From a bacterium (GTDB lineage: Bacteria; Nitrospinota_A; UBA7883; JACRGQ01), in the NCBI GenBank assembly GCA_021815535.1, contig JAKAGL010000182.1, positions 1-5,394 of the forward strand: a DNA stretch of 5,394 nt, given 5' to 3'. The translations under genes were made by a program, and so were the position numbers. The notes under the pieces are model-generated. The model ran no database searches. It was not told the origin of the DNA and was given only the letters and a program-made list of their open reading frames with translations. Shown piece by piece: positions 1 through 5,174 of this stretch (position 1 is the first letter of the stretch; each line of letters begins with the position of its first letter).

Positions 1-2
1 GC

Positions 3-566
3 GAAGGGGAGTTCCCCGATAACCTCTGGTTTATTCAAGAGGGGGAAGTAAAGGTATATAAGGAGTACTCTTCCGGAAAATCGGCGATTTTGGGGCTCTA
101 CACGGCGGGGGATTCGGTGGCGCTTGTGGCAGTGATCGATGGCAAGCCCTATCCTGCGAGTTGCCAGGCTATGAGTGGCGGTACGGCAGTATTGATGCGG
201 CGGCAGGACGCCTTAAAAATCATCACTGGCAATCCAACCATTGCCTTGGAAGTGATGATGGATTTTTGTGCGCGCCTGCGGCAGATCACCGCCAGCCTCG
301 GTAGTATGTCGGTGCAGTCGGTTATCCGGCGCCTGTCGCGCTTTCTGCTGTTGATGGCTGACCAGATGGGGACAAAAAAGGGAAATGTTATACATGTTGA
401 TCTTTTCCTTACCCGCAAGGAGTTGGCAGAATCGATTGGTACCTCGTTTGAGGTGGCGGTACGGGCCATCGGAAAATTAAAGGAAGAGGAAATCCTCGAT
501 ATCAAAGGGAGAAAACTTGAGATTTATGACCGCACAAAGTTGGAAGAAATGGCCGATAGCGATTAA
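3..566 (+). CDS. Crp/Fnr-family transcriptional regulator, 3' part (5' end outside window)
   Basis: The frame is open from the window edge, so the true start lies upstream; the first internal start-like codon (TTG at 90) falls inside the sensor domain. 187 residues are visible. Residues 1-70 form the end of a cNMP-binding-type beta barrel (WFIQEGEVKVYK at 9-20, then YTAGDSVALVAV at 33-44). Residues 76-118 fit the long dimer helix. The Crp-type helix-turn-helix follows (LTRKELAESIGTSFEVAVRAI at 136-156), then a wing (KGRKLEIYD). In the recognition helix E150 and R154 match the Glu and Arg that CRP and FNR use to read a GA step. The Glu and Arg of the CRP cAMP phosphate-binding cassette are not visible: the region reads GDSVALVAVIDGKPYPAS. 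The ligand is therefore probably not cAMP (inference). Only C54 and C89 are visible, and an FNR-like N-terminal cysteine cluster would lie outside. It may regulate the peroxiredoxin 119 bp downstream, but no TGA-N6-TCA operator was found in the gap. Confidence 0.9.
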   Translation, partial: EGEFPDNLWFIQEGEVKVYKEYSSGKSAILGLYTAGDSVALVAVIDGKPYPASCQAMSGGTAVLMRRQDALKIITGNPTIALEVMMDFCARLRQITASLGSMSVQSVIRRLSRFLLLMADQMGTKKGNVIHVDLFLTRKELAESIGTSFEVAVRAIGKLKEEEILDIKGRKLEIYDRTKLEEMADSD

Positions 567-581
567 TCCGCCCTGTTAACC

Positions 582-610
582 TTGTCTTTTTCCCAAGTCA
601 GCCATACACT
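582..610 (+). promoter_or_regulatory. Putative sigma70-type promoter of the peroxiredoxin gene
   Basis: TTGTCT (582-587) and TACACT (605-610) are separated by 17 bp. Each box matches the consensus at four of six positions. Transcription would start near 617 and leave a leader of about 69 nt before the ATG at 686. No terminator is visible between the regulator gene and this point, so read-through from upstream is also possible. The call rests only on box matches and spacing. Confidence 0.4.
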
Positions 611-618
611 GAAATTAA

Positions 619-632
619 GCGGTTACATCCGC
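619..632. repeat. Short inverted repeat in the peroxiredoxin leader
   Basis: GCGG-TTACAT-CCGC is a perfect 4 bp inverted repeat with a 6 nt spacer. It lies just after the predicted transcription start and ends 42 nt before the AAGGAGT ribosome site. It could be a small 5' hairpin that stabilises mRNA or an operator half-site pair. The stem is too short to separate these from chance. Confidence 0.3.
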
Positions 633-685
633 GATACGTTAAACTGAAAAAGAACTTAAACCATATTTAAGGTAAGGAGTAAGTT

Positions 686-1273
686 ATGGCTGTATTAACT
701 GGACGAAAAGCCCCCGATTTTAAGGCGTCTGCCGTCATAAATGGCAAGTTCGACGATGGCTTCACCCTCTCGCAGTTTAAGGGAAAGTATGTTGTACTTT
801 TCTTTTATCCCTTGGATTTCACCTTCGTCTGCCCCACAGAGCTTCATGCGTTCCAGGCGAAACTTGATGAGTTCAAGAAGCGCAACTGCGAAGTGGTCGG
901 CGTCTCGGTCGATTCGAAATTTTCACACCTTGCCTGGCTGAATACGCCAGTAAAAGAGGGTGGCATCAAAGGGGTCACCTATCCGGTGGTGGCAGATATT
1001 AACAAGACGATCTCCGCCGATTATGACGTTCTGGTCGAAGGGGCGGGTATTGCATACCGCGGCCTGTTTCTCATCGACAAGGATGGCGTAGTGCAGCACC
1101 AGGTGGTGAACGCGCTCGGCCTTGGCCGGAATATTGATGAAGCGTTACGCATGTTGGAAGCGCTCCAACACCTCGAGAAAAACGGCGAAGTGTGCCCCGC
1201 CAACTGGCATGAGGGACAGAAAGGGATGAAACCGGACCAAGTCGGATTGAAGGATTGGTTCAAGGACAAGTAA
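686..1273 (+). CDS. Typical 2-Cys peroxiredoxin (AhpC/TSA, Prx1 type)
   Basis: This cytosolic thiol peroxidase should reduce hydrogen peroxide, alkyl peroxides and possibly peroxynitrite using electrons from thioredoxin or an AhpF-like reductase. The 195 residues are the usual full length. The peroxidatic cysteine is C49 in DFTFVCPTEL (44-53), with T46 and R125 (AYRGLFLID) completing the expected active site. The resolving cysteine is C170 in GEVCPANW. The SVDSKFSHLAWLNTP block and the GGIKG loop (92-96) are typical of the Prx1/AhpC group; the C-terminal KDWFKDK resembles the tail of sensitive Prx1 enzymes, so over-oxidation is possible. C68 is an extra cysteine. The ATG is well set by AAGGAGT (674-680), 5-6 nt upstream. 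A terminator follows, so the gene is probably monocistronic. Its five arginines all use CGN codons. No partner reductase is in the window, so the electron donor cannot be named. Confidence 0.96.
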   Translation: MAVLTGRKAPDFKASAVINGKFDDGFTLSQFKGKYVVLFFYPLDFTFVCPTELHAFQAKLDEFKKRNCEVVGVSVDSKFSHLAWLNTPVKEGGIKGVTYPVVADINKTISADYDVLVEGAGIAYRGLFLIDKDGVVQHQVVNALGLGRNIDEALRMLEALQHLEKNGEVCPANWHEGQKGMKPDQVGLKDWFKDK

Positions 1274-1290
1274 CCATTCTCATGCTGCAA

Positions 1291-1328
1291 AAGATGCCCC
1301 TGCCGATAATTGGCAGGGGTATCTTTTT
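1291..1328 (+). terminator. Rho-independent terminator after the peroxiredoxin gene
   Basis: A 12 bp stem (GATGCCCCTGCC at 1293-1304 with GGCAGGGGTATC at 1312-1323, one G-U pair) closes a 7 nt loop and runs into five Ts at 1324-1328. Two As before the stem can pair with the first Ts. It begins 18 bp after the peroxiredoxin stop codon and separates that gene from the tRNA transcript. Confidence 0.93.
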
Positions 1329-1352
1329 GCCTGGCGGGGAGGGCGTTAGCTG

Positions 1353-1381
1353 TTTCCACTCCGCTGTTCACATGCTATATT
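1353..1381 (+). promoter_or_regulatory. Putative promoter of the tRNA-Arg gene
   Basis: TTTCCA (1353-1358) and TATATT (1376-1381) are 17 bp apart, matching consensus at four and five of six positions. The predicted start near 1388 lies about 7 nt before the mature tRNA, a short leader common for tRNA genes. The preceding terminator makes a separate promoter necessary. Confidence 0.55.
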
Positions 1382-1394
1382 CGGTATCCCTAAA

Positions 1395-1471
1395 GCGCCC
1401 GTAGCTCAGCTGGATAGAGCACCGGATTTCTAATCCGTAGGTCGTGGGTTCGAGTCCCGCCGGGCGCACCA
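1395..1471 (+). tRNA. tRNA-Arg, anticodon UCU
   Basis: The 77 nt sequence folds as a full cloverleaf. The acceptor GCGCCCG (1395-1401) pairs with CGGGCGC (1461-1467), followed by discriminator A1468 and encoded CCA (1469-1471). The D stem GCTC/GAGC encloses AGCTGGATA. The anticodon loop TTTCTAA (1427-1433) has TCT at 1429-1431, reading AGA and AGG. The T arm is GTGGG-TTCGAGT-CCCGC (1444-1460). The outermost anticodon-stem pair is a C1422/T1438 mismatch. A discriminator A with a C in the D loop and anticodon second base C fits arginine identity. The 3' end of a tRNA gene is a common island integration site, and AT-rich DNA begins just after it, but no duplicate of the tRNA 3' end occurs elsewhere in the window. 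Confidence 0.97.
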
Positions 1472-1516
1472 TTATCATGCTATGTTTTCAAGGTGATTTG
1501 GCGATATATTGCTGCA

Positions 1517-1545
1517 TGGACGGCGGCTGTAAAGCTAAATATAAC
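1517..1545 (+). promoter_or_regulatory. Putative promoter of the HEPN-like gene
   Basis: TGGACG (1517-1522) and TATAAC (1540-1545) are 17 bp apart, with four and five consensus matches. Transcription would start near 1552, about 45 nt before the ATG at 1597. A second TATAAC lies 11 bp further on (1551-1556) with a poorer -35 box. No terminator was seen after the tRNA, so read-through from the tRNA promoter is also possible. Confidence 0.35.
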
Positions 1546-1560
1546 GCATGTATAACGATG
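1540..1560. repeat. Tandem 11/10 bp direct repeat at the HEPN-like gene promoter
   Basis: TATAACGCATG (1540-1550) is followed at once by TATAACGATG (1551-1560), the same unit lacking one C. The copies begin 11 bp apart, close to one helical turn, and the first contains the predicted -10 box. This could be an operator for a protein bound on one face, a duplicated -10 element, or a slippage product. Confidence 0.5.
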
Positions 1561-1596
1561 TCTGGATGGTGTTTAAGGTAAATTCAAGGATAAACA

Positions 1597-2757
1597 ATGA
1601 ACGTTCCGGCTGAATTTGAACCAATTCGGGATGCTGCGATAAGGGCAATTCAGCCAATTCGGCCAGTTGATAGTTCCAGCAAGGCCGACGATCATTTCCT
1701 GTCAAGCGCAGAAAGAACGAAAGCAGGTGAAAAGCTCCCCCCTTATTATTTGGTTTACTTCCTGCTCGTTGATTTGTTGGGTTTCAAGAACTTGGGGCAG
1801 TCTGAGAAAATATCATGGTCAATTCCCATTGATTTTCAAGGAAAGGTATTTCTTGTTGAGCATCGAAAGCTCGGTGTCGGTGTGTTTGCACATAATGCAA
1901 TTAAGGAAGAACCGCAAGCTAGGCAGGCAGTTCAACTGATAAATAAAGGCGTCCGGGAAGCAGAGCCATTTTTTGATTGGCTTGCAGAGTGCGCCGTTAA
2001 TAAATCAGAGCTGAATGTTACTAATAAAAGTTATTCCCTGTATAGCCGGTTTACCTATTTCCTATCGCTATATAGAGAGATGGCTGAAAAAGCCGACAAA
2101 GATGTCGTCAGTAAAGATCAAACGTTGGAAGCGATGATAAATGCACATAACCACTCCAATGAACCAAAACGAAATGCTTCGTGGCTTGCCTTGTCTGCGA
2201 TAGATGCATTCTATAGCTGGACGGAGCATGTTTTCATTCATCTCTCGATTTTGTTGGGGAAAGTAGTTACAGGGAAAGATGTTGCTGGTCTAGCTGAAAA
2301 GGCTTGGCCCGATAAATTCAAGATGGCGCTTGATTTGGAGGAGCCTGGAATAAAACCTCTATATGACGAATTGGTTGATATAAGGCGTCAGTTGAGAAAT
2401 TACGTTGCGCATGGCGCCTTTGGGAAAAGAAGTGAATCGTTCAGCTTTCATTCAGGTGCTGGCGCTGTGCCTATTTTGATGCCACATAAAGATAAAAGAC
2501 GACGATATGTATTATCTGATGCTCTCGCCTTCAATGAGGTGGACGCGATTGAGGTCATGGAGAAGTTTATTTTTGTTTTGTGGTCTGGTAATAGAGAGCC
2601 AGCCAAGCTATATATTCAAGAGAGCAGCCTTCCAATAATTCTAACAATGGCGATGGACGGTACATACAAAAATGCAATGCGTTCAGTCCAAGAGATGGAG
2701 GGTTTTCTCGAATGGTTGTCTTATGAGCATGACCGGGCCGGCAATATGGATTGGTAA
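1597..2757 (+). CDS. HEPN-like protein with R-x4-H motif, putative RNase
   Basis: I do not recognise a named family for the whole 386-residue protein. The clearest sign is DIRRQLRNYVAHG (261-273), where R267-N268-x3-H272 fits the R-x4-6-H catalytic motif of HEPN domains. It is preceded by a hydrophobic helix (WLALSAIDAFYSWTEHVFIH, 196-215) that would be the partner helix, with E210 as a polar candidate. HEPN domains usually dimerise into a metal-independent RNase and occur in toxins and abortive-infection proteins; RNase activity here is inference. The N-terminal part (about 48-100, PPYYLVYFLLVDLLGF onward) looks like a separate alpha/beta region. No signal peptide or transmembrane segment is evident. 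The ATG is supported by AAGGA at 1586-1590, 6 nt upstream. The gene is visibly more AT-rich than its neighbours, and 9 of its 20 arginine codons are AGA/AGG, suggesting horizontal transfer. No antitoxin-like partner abuts it. A non-catalytic RNA-binding HEPN is the main alternative. Confidence 0.82.
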   Translation: MNVPAEFEPIRDAAIRAIQPIRPVDSSSKADDHFLSSAERTKAGEKLPPYYLVYFLLVDLLGFKNLGQSEKISWSIPIDFQGKVFLVEHRKLGVGVFAHNAIKEEPQARQAVQLINKGVREAEPFFDWLAECAVNKSELNVTNKSYSLYSRFTYFLSLYREMAEKADKDVVSKDQTLEAMINAHNHSNEPKRNASWLALSAIDAFYSWTEHVFIHLSILLGKVVTGKDVAGLAEKAWPDKFKMALDLEEPGIKPLYDELVDIRRQLRNYVAHGAFGKRSESFSFHSGAGAVPILMPHKDKRRRYVLSDALAFNEVDAIEVMEKFIFVLWSGNREPAKLYIQESSLPIILTMAMDGTYKNAMRSVQEMEGFLEWLSYEHDRAGNMDW

Positions 2758-2795
2758 GAGTGCTTGGCTGTCTGAATTAAGCGTTCAATGTTTCT

Positions 2796-2808
2796 ATTTT
2801 TGAAAAAT
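2796..2808. repeat. Small palindrome over the ATPase promoter -35 region
   Basis: ATTTTT-G-AAAAAT is a perfect inverted repeat around a single G. It overlaps the proposed -35 box TTGAAA at 2800-2805. With only A/T pairs and no loop it is not a terminator; a repressor site or curved AT-rich upstream DNA is more plausible. Confidence 0.35.
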
Positions 2809-2826
2809 GAAATTACCGGCTATAAT
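2800..2826 (+). promoter_or_regulatory. Promoter of the ATPase/SEC-C genes
   Basis: A perfect TATAAT (2821-2826) is preceded by TTGAAA (2800-2805, five of six matches) at a short 15 bp spacing; TTTTGA at 2798-2803 gives 17 bp but a poorer box. The start would fall near 2833, leaving a leader of about 23 nt before the ATG at 2856. A non-optimal spacer with a perfect -10 box is a layout often seen where an activator adjusts the promoter. Confidence 0.55.
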
Positions 2827-2842
2827 GCAATGAGAATGCAAT
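2824..2842. repeat. Direct repeat AATGCAAT x2 at the ATPase transcription start
   Basis: AATGCAAT occurs at 2824-2831 and 2835-2842, 11 bp apart, spanning the end of the -10 box and the predicted start. The placement suits a repressor site. The same 8-mer also occurs inside the HEPN-like gene at 1894-1901 and 2671-2678, which weakens the case for a dedicated operator. Confidence 0.45.
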
Positions 2843-2855
2843 ATGGACGATATTG

Positions 2856-4079
2856 ATGTATACGCCAAGAACGATTGAGGACTTCTTCTTGAAGGCCACT
2901 GCCCAGTTTCATGTCATGCTGGTGACGGGGGCGCGGCAGGTGGGGAAAACCACGTTTCTGCGGCATATCAGCCAGAAAAAAAGAACCTACGTCACCTTGG
3001 ACGACCCGCTTCTATTAAGTCTTGCGAAGGAAGACCCCGCACTTTTCATGCAGCGCTTTCCGCCGCCAGTGCTGATAGATGAAATCCAGTATGCTCCAGA
3101 GCTGCTCCCCTACATCAAGATGGAAGTGGATAAGAACCGAAAGTCGGGCTTTTTCTGGCTCACTGGATCGCAACAATTTCACTTAATGAAGGGCATTTCG
3201 GAATCATTGGCGGGTCGGGTCGGTATTGTGCATCTGCTCGGTCTTTCGCGCCGTGAGTGTAACGGCCAAAGCCACGAATCCACCCCCTTTCTGCCCACCA
3301 AGAAAGAGGTCGAGCGCCGAACGGAATCGGGCAAAGCCCTGCCGCTCAATGAGCTATACCGCCAAATCTGGCGCGGTTCGTTCCCGGCCATAGCGTTGTC
3401 CGAAAAAACTGACCGAGATCTCTTTTATAGCTCGTATGTGCAGACATATTTGCAACGGGATATTCGCGACCTGGCGCGCGTGGGGGACGAAATGGCGTTT
3501 CTCCGTTTTCTACGGGCGGCTGCGGCCCGGTCCGGGCAGTTGCTGAATATTTCTGAACTGGCGCGGGATGCCGATGTGGCTCCTAACACGGCAAAAAACT
3601 GGCTTTCCATTCTTGAGGCATCGGGAATTATTTATCTTCTTCAGCCGTACCACACCAATGTAACCAAGCGGCTGGTCAAAACTCCAAAGCTTTATTTTCT
3701 TGATACCGGCCTTTGCGCATGGCTTACTGAATGGTCTAGCCCGAAGACTTTGGAGGCTGGAGCGATGTCCGGCGCGATCCTTGAAACGTGGGTTGTTTCG
3801 GAGATACTCAAAACATGGTGGCATAATGGACGTCAAGCGCCTTTCTATTTCTATCGCGACAAAGACCAGAAAGAGGTAGACCTTCTCATTGTGCAGGACG
3901 GGACGATTTATCCGGTGGAGATAAAAAAGACCGCTTCCCCGGGGAAAGATGCCGTGCGCCATTTTCACGCTCTGGAAAAGCTCAAGCTGCCAGTTGGCCA
4001 CGGCTGTGTTATCTGTCTTGCTTCACAATCGATACCGCTTACGGCAAACGCTTCTTCCATTCCCGTCAGCGCGATTTGA
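2856..4079 (+). CDS. AAA_14/DUF4143-type P-loop ATPase with PD-(D/E)xK nuclease-like C-terminus
   Basis: The 407-residue protein has the full layout of this family. The N-terminal ATPase shows Walker A GARQVGKTT (25-33), Walker B VLIDEIQ (72-78, D75/E76), a sensor-like LTGSQQF (102-108) and a probable arginine finger in SLAGRVG (R121). A DUF4143 region follows, with YVQTYLQRDIRDL (194-206) and a winged-helix segment (231-262, NISELARDADVAPNTAKNWL). The C-terminal domain carries E310, E340-V-D342 and VEIKK (E355, K357), matching the PD-(D/E)xK D...ExK triad. Family members are widespread and mostly uncharacterised; nucleic-acid cleavage or remodelling is inference. ATG 2856 was preferred to TTG 2853 because family proteins begin with a short Met-Tyr-x-Pro-Arg stretch; GGA at 2845-2847 is a weak ribosome site. 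No in-frame start lies further upstream before the TAA at 2823. Its arginine codons are 23 CGN to 2 AGA. The SEC-C gene follows 39 bp later without a terminator. Confidence 0.93.
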   Translation: MYTPRTIEDFFLKATAQFHVMLVTGARQVGKTTFLRHISQKKRTYVTLDDPLLLSLAKEDPALFMQRFPPPVLIDEIQYAPELLPYIKMEVDKNRKSGFFWLTGSQQFHLMKGISESLAGRVGIVHLLGLSRRECNGQSHESTPFLPTKKEVERRTESGKALPLNELYRQIWRGSFPAIALSEKTDRDLFYSSYVQTYLQRDIRDLARVGDEMAFLRFLRAAAARSGQLLNISELARDADVAPNTAKNWLSILEASGIIYLLQPYHTNVTKRLVKTPKLYFLDTGLCAWLTEWSSPKTLEAGAMSGAILETWVVSEILKTWWHNGRQAPFYFYRDKDQKEVDLLIVQDGTIYPVEIKKTASPGKDAVRHFHALEKLKLPVGHGCVICLASQSIPLTANASSIPVSAI

Positions 4080-4118
4080 AAATATGGTTACCGTGCGGGA
4101 CGTGACAAAGAAATAACC

Positions 4119-5174
4119 ATGAAGAATTCAGATCCCGGCCGTAATGATCCTTGCCCCTGCGGCAGCGGGAAGAAGTACAAGAAGTGCTGTATGGTGCGTG
4201 AGGCTTCCCCGGAGCAGCAGGCAAAAACGGCTGAATATTTTGATGAAGTCCGGCGCGCAATGGAGGGGAAAGGTTTTTCCACCATCGAGGAAGCTAATGT
4301 CTTTTTAAGCAATTATAACCAGCAGCGCAACACCGCCCCGCGCGACGACTTTCATGGTTTGTCGCCGGATCAGATGCACAGCTTTATTCACTTTCCGTTT
4401 GCTTCCCCGCAACTGGTCACCTTTCCGACCATCATTGACGAAACTCCCACGGCACCAGTTTTGACCCTTTTTAGACTGTTGGTGGAAGCCATCGGCGAAA
4501 AGGGGCTAAAACCAACCGCTACCGGCAATCTGCCGCGCAACTTCTGCCGGGAGGCGGCGTTGACCTACTGGGGCGAAGAGACGTACCGGGAAAGAACACG
4601 CTTTGGCGGAATCAATAAAGAGGAGGATTTTCCTGACCTGAACACCACGAGACACATTGCAGAAATGGCCGGCCTAATTCGAAAATACAAGGGACGGTTC
4701 ATCCTTACCCGCGATTGCCGCTTGTTGATGACCGGGAACGGATTGTCCGCGATCTACCCCATACTGCTTAGGGTGTATGCCAAAGATTTCAATTGGGCCT
4801 ACCGCGACCGTTATCCTGATATCAGCATCGTCCAATGGTCATTTCTTTTTACGCTGTACCTTTTGACCCAGTACGGCAAGGCTCAGCGCTCAAGCGCCTT
4901 TTACGAAGATCAATTCTTGCGCGCCTTCCCAATGGCACTGAAGGAAATTGCACCGGATCCGTATTATCCGGCGGAGAAACAGGTGCGCACCTGCTACACA
5001 TGGCGAACCTTTGTTCATTTTGTGGGCTTTTTCGGCCTGGCAGAGGTAGAGCCTGTTGCCAAAGGCCCGTTTTGCCGTGAATATTTGGTGAAAAACCTGC
5101 CGCTACTAAAAGAGGCTATTTACTTTCATCTTTCAAAGGCGGGAAAAAGTGCGAGGAATCAGAATCTCCATTGA
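4119..5174 (+). CDS. SEC-C metal-binding motif protein of unknown function
   Basis: The N-terminus is a textbook SEC-C zinc motif, GRNDPCPCGSGKKYKKCC, at 7-24 with C12, C14, C23 and C24 as ligands. In SecA this motif binds zinc and mediates SecB and ribosome contact; in stand-alone proteins its partner is usually unknown. The remaining 325 residues resemble the long helical C-terminal part seen in other SEC-C proteins and in pRiA4b ORF-3-like proteins (by memory of sequence style): HGLSPDQMHSF (79-89), a winged-helix-like block LKPTATGNLPRNF (130-142) with MAGLIRKYKGRFILT (183-197), and WRTFVHFVGFFGLAEVE (295-311) near the end. No nuclease or NTPase motif, signal peptide or clear membrane helix is visible. 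The start is set by the SEC-C motif; the ribosome site is weak (AAAGAAA, 4107-4113), so translation may depend on coupling with upstream reading. It is probably cotranscribed with the ATPase gene. Of its roughly 26 arginine codons about five are AGA/AGG. Confidence 0.88.
   Translation: MKNSDPGRNDPCPCGSGKKYKKCCMVREASPEQQAKTAEYFDEVRRAMEGKGFSTIEEANVFLSNYNQQRNTAPRDDFHGLSPDQMHSFIHFPFASPQLVTFPTIIDETPTAPVLTLFRLLVEAIGEKGLKPTATGNLPRNFCREAALTYWGEETYRERTRFGGINKEEDFPDLNTTRHIAEMAGLIRKYKGRFILTRDCRLLMTGNGLSAIYPILLRVYAKDFNWAYRDRYPDISIVQWSFLFTLYLLTQYGKAQRSSAFYEDQFLRAFPMALKEIAPDPYYPAEKQVRTCYTWRTFVHFVGFFGLAEVEPVAKGPFCREYLVKNLPLLKEAIYFHLSKAGKSARNQNLH

Noticed and set aside
149..505. Minus-strand open frame of 118 codons opposite the Crp/Fnr gene
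   Set aside because: It lies wholly within a well-supported gene and shows no recognisable domain.
598..612. TCA-N9-TGA in the peroxiredoxin promoter as a Crp/Fnr operator
   Set aside because: Crp/Fnr sites have TGA before TCA with a 6 bp centre; here the order is reversed and the spacing is wrong.
1021..1371. Minus-strand frame of 116 codons opposite the peroxiredoxin 3' end and terminator
   Set aside because: It reads across the terminator stem and antisense to the conserved resolving-cysteine region; composition is that of a shadow frame.
1444..1471. tRNA 3' end as one half of an att pair inside the window
   Set aside because: No second copy of this segment was found downstream to 5394, and no integrase gene is present.
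2796..2808. ATTTTTGAAAAAT as a terminator of the HEPN-like gene
   Set aside because: The stem is all A/T with a one-base centre and no T tract follows.
3510..4001. Minus-strand frame of 163 codons opposite the ATPase gene
   Set aside because: The sense frame encodes the conserved DUF4143 and nuclease-like motifs across the whole stretch; the antisense product has no motif and no ribosome site.
4084..4116. MVTVRDVTKK resembling the first residues of an ABC transporter ATPase
   Set aside because: Ten residues are too few to support a gene remnant, and the next bases encode the SEC-C protein rather than ABC sequence.
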